From Batrachochytrium dendrobatidis JAM81 (taxonomy: Eukaryota; Chytridiomycota; Chytridiomycetes; Rhizophydiales), in contig NW_006281102.1 of the NCBI RefSeq assembly GCF_000203795.2, positions 1,354,582 through 1,418,581 of the forward strand: a DNA stretch of 64,000 bases, in the 5' to 3' direction. Made by a program: the position numbers and the translations under genes. Positions 1 to 11,517 of the stretch are shown here, one piece after another (position 1 is the first letter of the stretch; the number at the start of each line of letters is the position of its first letter). The notes beneath the pieces were generated by a model, which did not search any database, had not been told where the DNA came from, and saw nothing but the letters and a program-made list of their open reading frames with translations.

Positions 1-1955
1 TCAAGTGGTACTCCAAAAATTAAATCTGTCAAGTAAAAACCAAACAGTAAGTAACAAATATTTAAACCAATTCGCTTGGGTGTCGTTAATGTCGAGTTTA
101 AAAGCTTGCAAATTTGATTTTACCATACTTTTAGCTGGCATACGAGTCTTGAAATTTTCGTAATAGACAGGATCTGGTTCTGGCCAAGCCCGTTGAAAGT
201 CTTGCTTATGCAATGATACGTCAATATCTTCCTTGACACATTCAACGTACAGCTTTAGCGACTCAATTTCCTACATTGGTTTAAATTTAGAGATTTATGC
301 CGACTCGATTAGATAAATGTAGCCAATACAATCATGCTACAAAGACATGAACGCAGCATGCAATAAATCACCTTTGTACGCTGATGACAGATGGAGTATT
401 CAGCATCACAATACGTGCCTAAAACACGTTTTGTAGTCACGATTCTTTTTTTTTCAATCCGCTCTCCTTCCTATTCAAAGTACATGGTAGTGAGTTGGCT
501 AGACAAGACAAACATCACACTTGTATTGATTCACGTCAAACTACAAGCGAGTCTACTTTCAAACATCAACTTACAATCTTTGCTTTTTGACGAGCAATAT
601 GTAGCTTCTCCCTTGCCTCTTCAATATAGTGAATGGAAGATCGATATACTTGGTCTGAATTCGCAATTAGACCATCCAGATTGTATTAGAGGCAAATCTT
701 TGGCCAATATATGATTGATTCTTCAACTGTAATATCATGAATAAAAAATCTGATAATATATACCTGCCAAAGTTGCTTCCTTGATCAACTTGAGATATTT
801 TTGAGATGTTCCCCCGCCAGGGACAGTCTCTTTTGGCTCTTTTTCAGCTGCCTCGCATTTTTTGTAGTAGCTGGATTTGGCCTAGATAACAGCCAGTCAT
901 CAATAAAACCAAAGTCAAACATCGATTGGTATATTTTTTAAAATGCCAATATACCTTTGGCACTGTATGGTATCTCAAATCACTGTATTCCCTGTGAGTG
1001 GCCTTGACATCTGCACGAAGCAACTTTAGCGCCTTTTCCTGTGCATGCTGTAGATTTCAAATTGATCCAGTTACAATCAGGTCTCGTCAATAGTTTGTAA
1101 AGCTATACTTTGCAATCAACAAAAACTATTACCTGTTCTTTGGAAAGCTCATCCACAATGCCGTCAAGCATGTGGGTAAGCTTTTGATGTTCAGTCATGA
1201 GCACACCAGTGCAATCTCCTATGCGACGCCATGCTTCCGAGATTGTTTTTGTTGTTCCAGGTTGACTGTTTGAATGGTAGTCAGAAATACAATCAGTTTC
1301 GAACATCTACAAGCCATCTCTTGCAGTAATTCTTGGCAGTCCTATAATAAAAACCTTACAAGGATCCCAAGTCTATGGTGGTTTTCTTGGAAAGTTTTTC
1401 TAATGAATCGCTGTATATCGTCTCAATTCGATGCCTGTCATACAGAATACCCATTTACGACATGACCCAAAGAATTAGATGGTTGAATAGACCGTATAAT
1501 GAACATTCGTATAATCCTGCCTATTTCTGCAAGGGTATAGCGAGCACCAACACTTGAATCGAGTATGACATTTGGTGAAACAAACCTTTCGACAAAATAG
1601 GATATAACTTGACTCAGAGACTGTTCGCCTTGAGTAGTAAACTGTCGATACAAACCATATGAATCCTGCGGTAACTAGTAGGTTGAATGAATACATGAAC
1701 ACCGTCAATTCAACTCGAACAAGTTATCCGTAATGGCAATGATTATAAGCCATTCATATCAGTATCAACGCACACAACTCGAATGCAACATACCGCCTCA
1801 GAAGGACTGTTTTGCATGGTTGTACTTGTGTTACCACTTTGAAGTGCAGCTATAAAATACTGAGCGAAGCCAAACAGCGCGTCGGGTGATGCTGAGTATG
1901 CAAAGAAACGTCGAGGTTTAAAAAGTTGACTCGTTTCCACTTGACTGCATAAATA
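1..1955 (-). CDS. F-BAR domain protein (N-terminal part; gene runs off the window start)
   Basis: This is an intron-rich minus-strand gene whose exons together read as an F-BAR (FCH) membrane-curving module. The clearest exons lie near 1103-1314 (SEAWRRIGDCTGVLMTEHQK), 960-1050 (ending DLRYHTVPK), 770-890 (AKSSYYKKCEAAEKEP), 546-636 (IHYIEEAREKLHIARQKAK) and 1-275 (EIESLKLYVECVKEDIDV). Both the order and the spacing match the helical F-BAR domain of fungal Rgd1/Rga7 RhoGAPs and Cdc15/Imp2-type cytokinesis proteins. These proteins form dimers that bind PI(4,5)P2 membranes and organise cortical actin. The C-terminal effector domain (RhoGAP or SH3) would lie outside the window, so the subclass is open. 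The first exon is uncertain: an exon near 1790-1955 seems to begin the domain, but no convincing start codon was fixed. The plus-strand reading frame at 391-714 is antisense to these exons. Confidence 0.6.
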
Positions 1956-2173
1956 AATTGAATTTCTTTGATTTTTATTTGAATTAAAATTGGAGAATAT
2001 TCAAGAGATTGAGTTGGTCTGATTTGCTGTAAATAAGCATCAGCAATGAAGAATACTATATGGATAAATAGCAATTAAAACGTAGGTTTGGGAAACAAAA
2101 AACTTTGGCTCAATAAACATCCAGACAAGTTTAATTTAACCAACTAAACACACTGCATAACGATCGATTATGT

Positions 2174-2863
2174 TCAATTTGGGGTTGGAGTTATAGATGG
2201 CAGATTGGAACTGGCTGATCGTTTATTGGAATTGGTTGTACTTGCTTTTTTTGGTTGGGATATAGTTGCCAGACGAGTTTTGGCAGTGGATTGATGCTTG
2301 TAAACAGACGTGGTTGTAGTAGTCCTGATAGTGCGTGTTGGAACAGGATATGTGACAGATTTCGTTGGATAAAAAGCATCAGTTGTCGATTCTTCTTCAT
2401 CAGTAGTACTTTTGTACGTTGGATAAACGGGATATGTCATAGTTTTAGTAGCTGTCATCGTTCCTGTCATTGTACCATAAGGCATAGTTTTGGATTCGGC
2501 GCAGCTGTCATTTGAATTTATCGGATAGCCTTCAGGATAGCAAGAATCTTCAGGTTCAATAGTTTGCGTAGTGCTTGTAGTATACGCTTGGGTTGTTTTG
2601 TATTGAGTAACACTCGGGTGCTGGAGGACGGGATCAGATGATCCGAGGAGAAACTTGGAAAGATAGCTGACGAATTTAGGCAACAGCGCTGGGTATTTCC
2701 CAAATGAATTAACGTCCTCGTTTCTACGATATAGATTGCTGCAAGGTTTACTGTCACCGCAAGCATGGCTATCAAACATCTCTTCTGAAAAATAGGGCGT
2801 AGCTACCACGAAATGGTAGGTAGCCATTAGAACAAGAATGACCCTATAGATTTTGGCAAGCAT
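2174..2863 (-). CDS. Secreted Ser/Thr-rich protein, unknown function
   Basis: A single-exon protein of 229 residues. The start chosen is the ATG at 2863, because it opens a clear signal peptide (MLAKIYRVILVLMATYHFVV) with likely cleavage near residue 20. A cysteine-containing stretch follows (HACGDSKPCSN). The second half is dominated by Thr, Ser, Pro and Tyr, with imperfect repeats such as TMTGTMTATKTMTYP and TYPVPTRTIRTTTT. This composition is typical of heavily O-glycosylated cell-wall or secreted fungal proteins. No enzyme domain was recognised and there is no hydrophobic C-terminal tail that would suggest a GPI anchor. Such low-complexity secreted proteins are common in chytrids; a role at the cell surface is inference. 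Confidence 0.6.
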   Translation of the reverse strand: MLAKIYRVILVLMATYHFVVATPYFSEEMFDSHACGDSKPCSNLYRRNEDVNSFGKYPALLPKFVSYLSKFLLGSSDPVLQHPSVTQYKTTQAYTTSTTQTIEPEDSCYPEGYPINSNDSCAESKTMPYGTMTGTMTATKTMTYPVYPTYKSTTDEEESTTDAFYPTKSVTYPVPTRTIRTTTTTSVYKHQSTAKTRLATISQPKKASTTNSNKRSASSNLPSITPTPN

Positions 2864-2884
2864 ATCAGTTTTTAAAATAATCAA

Positions 2885-3729
2885 CGTGTAATACAGGACT
2901 GAGCTAGGCTAAAAATATCAAGATTTGATTGACACTTCAAAATAGATTTGAATTAAATCGCACAATCCATGACTATTACTCTTGGGCTCTATCTATATCA
3001 ACAACTGGAACGACTCGTTCCGTAACATTTGTTATTTTATCGACTTTTCAAGTGGTTTGCAATGTTAGCCATCGAACGCTTAGGTTGTTGTGTCCAATTA
3101 GTAGCTAGATATTTGGTAATGATGAATTTCCTTGTGTAAGCGCTTTGAATTCGTAAAAATACATGTATTACTTGGTTGTATTTGTACAGGTTGTGTCATA
3201 GCTATTACGGCCGTTTCAGCGTTTTGGTTGAACGCATTGGATCTAGCAGGGCCAGGTTATTTTTATTCCAAAAAAGTATAGACGCGACTCATTGTGCTCA
3301 GTGTTTCAATAAACTGTTTGTTAGAATGTATTCAAGTGCCAAAACACAGGTCAACTCCATGAAAACATGTGTTACTCGATTAGACATTATGGCAGGGATA
3401 CATGTCGTTTTTAGTGATACTGATAAAATATGATTGATGCCATTGATACGTTACTTGCAGGAAGTCAGAAACTGAGTAATCTTTGGGTTTCCAAACATCT
3501 GCTTCAAAAAACAGACAAACCATTACGTACATGTCTGTTTTGCTAAAAGTTTTTGTGCAGAGCTAGATGAGCACGTTTGTATCCAAAACCTCAATCATAA
3601 AGTTCAAGTCTTGCATACCTTGTGTATATACGCAATCCCATATCCGTTTGGATCTGTATAACTGCTAAACAAGTGTATATTTTAGTATTATAAATTCAAC
3701 AACCATCTGTCATTTATCAACAGATGCAA
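2885..3729. other. Gene-free stretch
   Basis: This AT-rich stretch lies upstream of the secreted Ser/Thr-rich gene. Its longest reading frame (3176-3433, 85 codons) has no recognisable motif or fungal homology, and I see no RNA gene. Confidence 0.5.
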
Positions 3730-4110
3730 TTACAACCGTATTCACGTAAAATGTGATTTTTTGTATCTTGCAATGCCTATTTTGCTTTGGAATATGCAAT
3801 GGTTGAATATTCTTTTTGCCTTGCTACAAATTGGCTACACTGCTTCTTCAAAACACAACGTTCATCATGACACATGTCATTAAACTATAGGTTTGAATTG
3901 AGATTGTTCTTATTTGGCACAACCATACATTGTACGATCGCCAGATTCATTCATTGCAATCCAGATATTGAGTTTGTTTGATAATGTTAAACTTGAAAAA
4001 TCACACTCTATTGTATCTTAAAAACTTGGATAGATTTATGTTCTAGTTCAAGAAAACAAGTATTACATGTTTTAGGAATGTAACGACTGTTTTCATGCAA
4101 TCGCTAATAT
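3730..4110 (+). repeat. Truncated MITE-like element, forward orientation
   Basis: The stretch opens with the terminal motif CCGTATTCACGTAAAATG at 3737. It then carries family-internal blocks shared with the copies at 50330 and 58582: a TTTTGCTTTGG block, a CATTCATCATGA-like block and a TTCTAGTTCAAGAAA block near 4046. Similarity fades after about 4110 and no right terminal repeat was found, so the element is truncated or decayed. It lies about 400 bp upstream of the proposed RanBP1 start. Confidence 0.7.
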
Positions 4111-4498
4111 TGCAATATTCGGTTTATAGAAAAGGAGTGCTGAATTGAATGGCAGGAATATCGATCGTGTTTTGTGTACCACGACAATAATCTGACTTGT
4201 TGATACAATCAGTTTGCTGAACTTGTTGCTCTTCTCAATTGAATATGAAATGTTGCTCATTTGACCCAACATTGGCTGATCTTGATCTGACACGAGAGCA
4301 CAGCGTTGCAACTGTATAGTACATTCCAACCTAAACAAGTGTGCAGTATTACAAATCAAAAACTTATGTTTTTAAAATTCTGCAACAGCCTGTTTGATGC
4401 CATCAGAATGGTTTCAAACCATCAAAATGGATTGTTGAAATATAAATAAATATTTTCATCTCGTTCTCATCCCATTATCACAGCTGTAGCAATTTTCA

Positions 4499-6026
4499 AT
4501 GACAGACACTACCCATGACAAAGTACTGTTTCTATGCCTTGTATTAGTTGTTTGATTGCTATTCTTGTAGATATCATGGCAACTCTCTTTCAACTCTTAG
4601 ACATTCTTTCTCCTTCCAGTCGTTGTATTGGGAACCTAGTTTTGCAATTTAAAACCGCTCCATGTGCTGACATGGCCTGTATCCAAGATATCAGCATCTG
4701 TCTACACTGGTCTACTTCATTAACTGGCATTTTCATGTCTTTTTCCAAGAGTTGGATGCATAGGGATCAAAAGACAGTGCTGTTAGTGGGACTCCAGAGT
4801 TGGACTTTTTTATAGCAATCTCGTCAACTTTGGATGAATCAGCTCAGTGAGGACATATGAAAGGTCCTGACATCCTACTTTCACCAGATATCTTTACCTA
4901 TTCGATCTAGATGATCCTCATCATTGAATCATTTATCCATGTGGCTTACATGCCTGCTGATACTGATTTATTTTATATTCACATCATTTTATCAACAAGC
5001 CCACGGCAGTAGAGGAGGTCAAGGCCGAAGCTGCCGGTGAAGACGAGGTCGAAGCTTCTCCCGATGTTCATTTCGAGCCTGTTATGAAGCTTGAGCAGCT
5101 CGATGATATTAAAACGTTTGAGGAGGACGAGGATGCCATTTTTAAAATGTATTTTGATACTTTGTTTCTAAAATTCACCGTTCTCGTATTGATAGATCTG
5201 ACTGTATTGACTATGGATGTTCATCCCGTTGCACATCACGAGGAATTGAATTTGTTGGTGAATCCGTGATGTTTGTAGCTGGCACTGACCTATTTAAACT
5301 CGATTTTTTATGCAATTACTCTGGTTTCCAGGCGTGCCAAGTTGTTCCGATTTGACAAGGATCTTGTTGAATGGAAAGAGCGTGGTACAGGTGACGTCAA
5401 GTTTCTCAAGCACAAGGAGACTGGCAAGATCCGTCTTTTGATGCGTCGTGACAAGACTCACAAAATTTGTGCCAATCATATTGGTAAGTATGGGATAAAT
5501 GATTCTTTTAAAAATCAGCCGATGTAGCAGTTTTGAATTGAATGTATACTGACCCAATCTACTGTATCCAACACGTTGCACTCTTGTAATATTGGCTTGG
5601 TTCATTTTTTCACCAGTCTCGTCTGAAATGACACTTACTGTTAACGTTGGATCTGACCGGTCATGGGTGTATAGCGTAGCTGCTGATTTTTCAGAAGGCG
5701 CGCCTACCTCGGAGCTTTTTGCTATTCGTTTTGCCAATAGCGAAAGTATGTGATGGATCATGGCTGTCGGCATGTTTGTTGCAACGGTGTCCATATGTGT
5801 AGTTTGGCTATTAACATAACGACATACCTGTTTAGATGCCAACAAGTTCAAGGACACATTTGAAGATGCTAAAAAGTCCAATGCTGGCGATGCAGAGAAA
5901 AAGTCCGACACCAAGGCATCTGAAACTGTCGAAAAGAAAGAGACTGTTGATAATGAAGTTTCTGAAAAAGAGACTGCTACTGCTGAAAAAGAGACTGCTG
6001 AAAAAGAAACTGTCGCTGCTGAATAA
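4499..6026 (+). CDS. YRB1: Ran-binding protein 1 (RanBP1/Yrb1)
   Basis: Binds RanGTP in the cytosol and helps RanGAP release it from exported transport complexes, so it supports nuclear transport. Exons read at 5000-5148, 5332-5483, 5617-5745 and 5836-6026; joined, they give a RanBD1 domain with the hallmark blocks [48 protein letters not shown] and [10 protein letters not shown], then an acidic Lys/Glu-rich tail ending near residue 214. A first exon at 4499-4522 (MTDTTHDK), spliced through a 477-bp intron, keeps frame and gives a plausible start, but it rests only on splice logic and its acceptor is AAG. Total length (about 214 aa) matches yeast Yrb1 (about 200 aa). Confidence is high for the function and low for the first exon. 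Confidence 0.85.
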
Positions 6027-6296
6027 GTTGCAACCGCCGAGTTTGATTGTGCACCGTTTTGTCTTGCTGATTGGAGACCTGTCAGTCTCGCGCTTTTTAG
6101 TTGATTAAAGCAGTTCTTTTACTTTTTGCTATCAAGGATCTTATTTTGAACATGATTTGGAGCTGATACATTGCGGATGAGATAATTTACACAAAGTACA
6201 AGTTTGACAAAGTAAACAGCTATAGTTTATTAAATATCACTGTTGCGGCCCACCATTCACTTTCAAGATTGCCACAATTGAAATATAGAAAAGAAA

Positions 6297-8373
6297 CTAT
6301 TGGGTAGTGAGCTTTGTCATTGGAATTACAATAGAGTACACAGGATCAGTCGACTCATCGCGACTATGGTCACCATTTAATATCGCATCGCTCGCGTCAG
6401 ACCGATGCAAAGAAGCAGGCGGCGGAGAATCGGACTCGGCAGAAGTCGTATTGGATTGGTGGAAGAGTTTCCTTGAAGTACTGATATTATTTTCAACTGA
6501 AGGTATGCTTGATGAAGCTAAAGAATGAACAGGAGCGCCAACTCCAGTCTCCAAATCCATTTCTGCAGTACTTGCTCCAAGATAGATGGAATATTCTCGA
6601 GTAGGTTTAGTCTGATTACTGCCTGGGTTAAACTGATTAGTCTTGGTAGCAACCGCATCACTTTCAGTAGCAGATTTAGACACGTTCAATTCCGAGACTG
6701 CCAAAATGGGCTGAAATCCTCCACTACCCGATCTATCACCTCCACGCTCATCATTATTGCCATGGTCCGACTCTGTTTGTTCCTCGCCTAAAACCACTGG
6801 CTGTCTATTTCTCATTGCAGTAGAGATTTGTCGAGACAACCGATTATTCTGCCAAGTGGAATGCCTTGTAATACCAAACTCAAACAGACCAACACTTGCA
6901 CCATGTAACAAGATAGAGCTCAGAACGATAAATGAAATGATTGGAAACATGGGTTTCAAATCAATTTCTAGATATACGACTGCGGTCATGCAGTAAAAGA
7001 TTGCTCCAGCGCCAATGGGCCCAAACCATCCACAAAAAAATGCCTCTTTTCTGCTCCCAAGTGCTGGAATCCAGTGTCGAAGTAGCATGACAACTGGAAG
7101 TCGACGCAGCAACAACAGCCAAATGGCCACAAGAAACAATTTCCAAATCGACAATGTACCAATCATTGTCGTGTAATCACTCCATGGAATCAGAGTTCCA
7201 AAGTATATGAAAAAGGCAATATTGATTAACACGTCCAATACTTCTTGGATATGTGTTTCCTCAATCTGTTGGTTAAACCATTGATCCCAGGAGAGCACTG
7301 TACCAACAAAAAAGCATCCTAGAATGTCGTCTACCCCAAGGGCCGAAAGTGAGCCAGTGGTAAACAACGCAATGGCAATGAAAAATCCAAAAATAGATTC
7401 CTTGTCAATCCATCCCTTCAACTCGGCATATTTAAGCGTTCTAAGTGAAGCATATCCAATGAGTATACCAAAAATAACGCAAAGAGTAATTTGGTAGATA
7501 ATCACGTTGAGAATCCACCATCCAATAGCCTCGCCAGTGTTGGAGATTCTCCACAAGTAAACGGGAAGAAATACAAGCGGAACACCTAATCCATCATTGA
7601 TAGCACTATACATTAAGTTTTGCCTTGATTAGCATATATTATAATGGAAAGGCAATCAGATCCAAGATTAAATTACAAATCAATAATATAGCATACCTCT
7701 CTGCTGAAATCAGTAGACGGACATGATACGGAATATGCTTTTCAGCAAACTTTCCTTTTACGATTGAATTGGCCAAAACCGGATCAGTAGGTGTTATACA
7801 CCCAGCAATCACAAGTGCAAGTTGCCACGGTACGCTAAACACTGCCCAAATAGCTAGAGCCGACATTAACCACATGTAGAGCATGACAGGTCCCAGAAGC
7901 ATTGCAATACTTTTTCTTTCTTTCCAAAGGTAGTTTCCTGGAAGAGTGATGCCAGCAACAAGACATTGGATGGCAATAATTAAGCGAGAAAACTCTAGAG
8001 TGACGTGATCAACTTGGCCCGGAAACAGCGAATCTGGATTGAATATGTTTGCTACTACTGGACCAATAATAATACCAAACAAGGTTGCGACCATGGCCTC
8101 AGACATGTAAAGCCTGTCCTTGACGATCAGTGAAACGAATCCAAAGCATGTGACGAATACGCCTAAAATCAGTAATTCCAAGTTTTCGAGGCAAATCGAT
8201 GTATATTAGATTGAATCAATGCGTTGAAGAGTAAACTACGACATTTCAATAGTCTTACCCAGTAGCAGATAAGTTAGATGTGCTACTCGCAGTCCAGGAT
8301 CTCGAGAGATCAGTTCCATCCATGAAGTATCGTTTGCAGTCTGATTAAAATGGGAGTTGAGCGTATCAGCCAT
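6297..8373 (-). CDS. Plasma-membrane Na+/H+ antiporter (Nha1/Sod2 family)
   Basis: Exchanges cytosolic Na+ (or K+) for protons and so supports salt tolerance and pH balance. Three exons (8373-8259, 8162-7697, 7605-6297) join in phase to 629 residues. The N-terminal two-thirds is a multi-helix CPA1 antiporter core. Fungal signature blocks include LYMSEAMVATLFGIIIGPV, ITPTDPVLANSIVKGKFAEK, and SAES-AINDG across the second intron, which keeps the ion-binding Asn-Asp pair, followed by GVDDILGCFFVGT. The remaining ~200 residues form a hydrophilic Ser/Asp-rich cytosolic tail. This is longer than S. pombe Sod2 but much shorter than the S. cerevisiae Nha1 tail. The start is the ATG before LNSHFNQTANDTSW, which gives a short extracytoplasmic leader as in Nha1 proteins. 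Confidence 0.92.
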
Positions 8374-9222
8374 TATGGACTAGTTTAACTTGGAGTACGG
8401 TAAATTGAATTTAAATGTGCAGTACTAGAAACCCTTTGCAGAAAACAGTAGAGGATCTAACAATTTGAAATACATGTCAAGAGAGTTGAGATAATTGCAA
8501 TTAATGTGGTGTTTGAAAGTACTTGCTTTTAGAACGATGATAAAGATGGATATGACAAAACTGTCGAGAAACAACACGGCCAAGCAAGCAAGAGATTCAC
8601 AGAAACATGCCATTACAGTGGAAAGTAGTCTAATTCATCATCAATCACTTGCGAGTTGGACAATACACTTACAGGAAACAGATTTATGCAACTCAGTAGG
8701 TGCAATATACCACTAATGTTATTCGTAAGAGAAGGCAGCGGTAACAGGAGTAAAAGCTTTCAAAATGTTCATTCAATGGTGAGCTATTAAGGAGCCAGAT
8801 GATTGGGCTTTTAAAGTTGCAATACTAGATATTTGGTCTATTTTTGACAAGATGTAATTTGTGATGGTAGAAGTAGATTGGGATGAATATCAGTTAAACA
8901 ATGCTTAACCCGAATGCACAACCAGAAACAATTTATAGGATAAAGTAAGTCTTGTTTTTGATTGCTTGCTATTACCAAAATAACTCGTGAAAAACGGGTC
9001 AGGTGAAGAGTATAGTTGGTGCTAAGCTGGTCTTTGCAATCAGTAACAAGCCAAGTGGTCGAAGCAAGGCTCTCAAGGTCTGCACAAGCAATCTAAATCT
9101 CAGATTTCTGGTTGAAATACAAAGCTTGTATTTGTTTGAACTGCCGGATCTACAGTGGCAATGCAAATCACGGTATTCTCGATTGGCCAACATAAACGTA
9201 GATTTATTTCATAAAAACGAGA
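8374..9222. other. Gene-free stretch between antiporter and MTAP
   Basis: This region should hold the 5' flank of the antiporter and the 3' flank of the phosphorylase gene. Short reading frames here (8495-8716 and 9003-9233) have no coding signature. No repeat-family terminal motif was found. Confidence 0.5.
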
Positions 9223-10131
9223 CTAATTGTTAATATTGGGAAGAATATAAGCTAGTTTCTTCATGGCCTCAGGACACCGTTTGGGTTTAGCAGTCATGAC
9301 AGCAAATGCAGATGAATTCTCCAAGGCTTTGACACTCTCGAGTGTCTTATTTTTTAAAGCCTCCTCAAGTACGGGGATAACAGCAAGAAGCAGTTGTTTG
9401 GCAGTCTGAGCATTGGCATTCAAGTTACCCATGACAGTTTCAACAGTCACAACTTGCTCTTCAACCCTCCAGCAGTCATAGTCGGTCGACATGCAGATCA
9501 TTTGATATGCCATCTCAGCCTCACGAGCAAGCTTGGCTTCAGGAAGAACCGACATGTTGATTACATCACCACCCCACGATCGGTACATATGCGACTCGGC
9601 ACGAGTAGAAAAGGCGGGACCTTCCATACAAACCAGTGTTTTTTTGTGATGGACAGTAACGCCAGCAGGACACGCAGCACGTTGACTATAAATCAGATCG
9701 CCAAGATCGTTAGAGAATGGGTCACCAAAGGAAACGTGGCCAACAGCACCCTTTTCAAAGAACGATGATGGACGAATGCCCTTTGTGCGATCAATAATCT
9801 GATCAGGGAGAACAAAGTCTCTTGGAGGGATCTCTTGACGAAGAGAGCCAACAGCAGAAAAGGCAATAATAACCCTTGCCCCAATGTGCTTGAGGGCTGC
9901 AATGTTGGCTCTGCTGGGTACATCCGAGGGAGTGAGATAGTGGCCTCTGCCATGGCGGGCAAGAAAGGCAATCTTTGTACCATTGGGAGTCTCTGAAATG
10001 ACAATATGGTCAGAAGGATATCCCCATGGAGTAAGAGGGTTGATCTCACCAACAACTTTGAGGTTGTCGAGATTGTAAAGACCAGAACCACCAATAACAG
10101 CAATCTCAACACCACTGATAGACTCGAGCAT
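9223..10131 (-). CDS. MEU1: 5'-methylthioadenosine phosphorylase (MTAP/Meu1)
   Basis: Splits 5'-methylthioadenosine, the by-product of polyamine synthesis, into adenine and methylthioribose-1-phosphate, feeding methionine and adenine salvage. A single uninterrupted exon encodes 302 residues, close to the usual family length. Visible family blocks include IGGSGLYNLDNL near the N-terminus, the phosphate-binding FLARHGRGH, PSDVPSRANI, IAFSAVGSLRQEIPPRDFV, MEGPAFSTRAES, GGDVINMSVLPEAKLAREAE and STDYDCW. The Met of NMSVLPEA and the Asp of STDYD are the residues expected to contact the nucleoside. It is transcribed divergently from the small gene starting at 10339, with about 200 bp between the start codons. 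Lack of introns is unusual among its neighbours. Confidence 0.95.
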   Translation of the reverse strand: MLESISGVEIAVIGGSGLYNLDNLKVVGEINPLTPWGYPSDHIVISETPNGTKIAFLARHGRGHYLTPSDVPSRANIAALKHIGARVIIAFSAVGSLRQEIPPRDFVLPDQIIDRTKGIRPSSFFEKGAVGHVSFGDPFSNDLGDLIYSQRAACPAGVTVHHKKTLVCMEGPAFSTRAESHMYRSWGGDVINMSVLPEAKLAREAEMAYQMICMSTDYDCWRVEEQVVTVETVMGNLNANAQTAKQLLLAVIPVLEEALKNKTLESVKALENSSAFAVMTAKPKRCPEAMKKLAYILPNINN

Positions 10132-10338
10132 GATTGAAAAGCTCTGTAGCAGTTTTAAACACAGATGTGCATTGATGGATTAGTGAAAGTCTACCAGCAG
10201 CAATCCCTCCATACAACAACTTACAGAGTTCATAATAATGCAAAGTTGAATTCAATCAAAAACTGTCCAATTGAAATTTGAATCCAGCCAATGAAAAACA
10301 GACTTGACAACTCATCCATACATCAATCTATTCTCGTC

Positions 10339-10629
10339 ATGTCCTCGCAAAACCCGAATGCTCATCGAGGCAGAAAACTCCCTCCTTTTACTGATGAAGA
10401 GCGAGATCCCGGTGTTATTGGTGCTATTGATATAGCTACCCAAATCCAAGTTCAAAAGCTTCAACAGGCCCAACTTGCAGACCAGCGACGACGGGAAGCT
10501 CTTGAGAACCAAGAGCCTGCTCACTTTGCGCTGATCCCTCCCATACAGCTGGAGTCTGATACCTTTGACGGTGTAGTGATTCAGAAGGAAGAAAAGGACC
10601 AGACTAGCTCTATAAGCAAGGAGCTGTAG
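10339..10629 (+). CDS. Small conserved-looking protein, unknown function
   Basis: A short single-exon frame. The ATG at 10339 (MSSQNPNAHRGRKLPPF) is preferred to the in-frame upstream ATG at 10291 because the segment between them is uncharacteristic. It gives about 96 residues. The product is hydrophilic, with a Gln/Arg-rich probable helix (QVQKLQQAQLADQRRREAL) followed by an acidic, Pro-containing C-terminus. There is no signal peptide, membrane segment or recognised domain. Codon choice and the absence of stops over 113 codons favour a real gene, as does its position as divergent partner of MTAP. I do not recognise the family. Confidence 0.5.
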   Translation: MSSQNPNAHRGRKLPPFTDEERDPGVIGAIDIATQIQVQKLQQAQLADQRRREALENQEPAHFALIPPIQLESDTFDGVVIQKEEKDQTSSISKEL

Positions 10630-10779
10630 TAGTAATTCATTTCATGTGGCAATTGGACTTTATGCGGTGTATTTTATGAATGTGGTAGACTGCGGCATGC
10701 GCAATGTATACAAGAATAAAATGATATTGTTCTTGGTGTGAATGCATTACGACTGTATTGATAAAATGGGATGCTAAAG

Positions 10780-11000
10780 TACATTATAAACAGTCATGAC
10801 ATGATTGATATTAATTTATTGGATAATGTCGAGCTTTAAACTCCTTGACAGTTGAATGATTTTCTGACAATTGTCATGTATAGTTGTATTCCTGAGAATG
10901 CAATCACTGTTCTCTTGAACTCGGTGATCGTACAATGTCAGGTTATGCCAAAAAAGGATATGATGTCAGATCAAGCCTAGTTTAATTTGTGTATTGTATT
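10780..11000 (-). repeat. Decayed internal fragment of the MITE-like family
   Basis: A block near 10890-10970 (AATGCAATCACTGTTCTC, then a TTGAACT box, TACAATGTCAGG and TTATGCC) aligns by eye with the interior of the element at 35929-36394. No terminal repeats remain. The rest of 10630-11517 shows no gene; the frames at 11019-11231 and 11237-11557 lack family signatures. Confidence 0.5.
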
Positions 11001-11517
11001 CGAGGTTAATTAAGGGAGATGCGAATTGCTTTAATTTTTCAAAATAACATTGAAAGGACATCAAACGCCCATCTTATTTCAAACAACATACCATTTCACA
11101 AGACGACAGGGTTACCAATTAAACATGGTTTGTCAACCATTCAACAAACAGCAATGTCGCGAGATATAACTCGACACTCCACTCTTGACTCCTGTCCACT
11201 CTTGAATAAGAATGGGTTGTACAGCGTGTAATTTCAATGTTTATTGAAGCTATGCGGTCAGTTTCTACCAAAAATACGCAACGGACACTTGACTTGTATT
11301 CCGAAGCAAACGAGGCAGTGACTGCAGAAAAGTATTCCACTTTATACGAGTGTGGCTGTAATTTACAACTAATTCCGAATAAACTTGGAGTATATCTGAC
11401 TTGTCAATATCTCAAACATATCCAAAGCCAGTTGTGCTTACATCATCATATACTCTTCTATAGCTGTATCATTCTATTTCTGAAAGTATTTTTAAATCGG
11501 TTCTCTTTTATTCACAT

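Noticed and set aside
391..714. 107-codon plus-strand frame
   Set aside because: It is antisense to exons of the F-BAR gene, whose minus-strand translation has clear family motifs (EEAREKLHIARQKAK).
5294..5914. 206-codon minus-strand frame
   Set aside because: It runs opposite to the RanBP1 exons, which carry the recognised domain; no independent motif.
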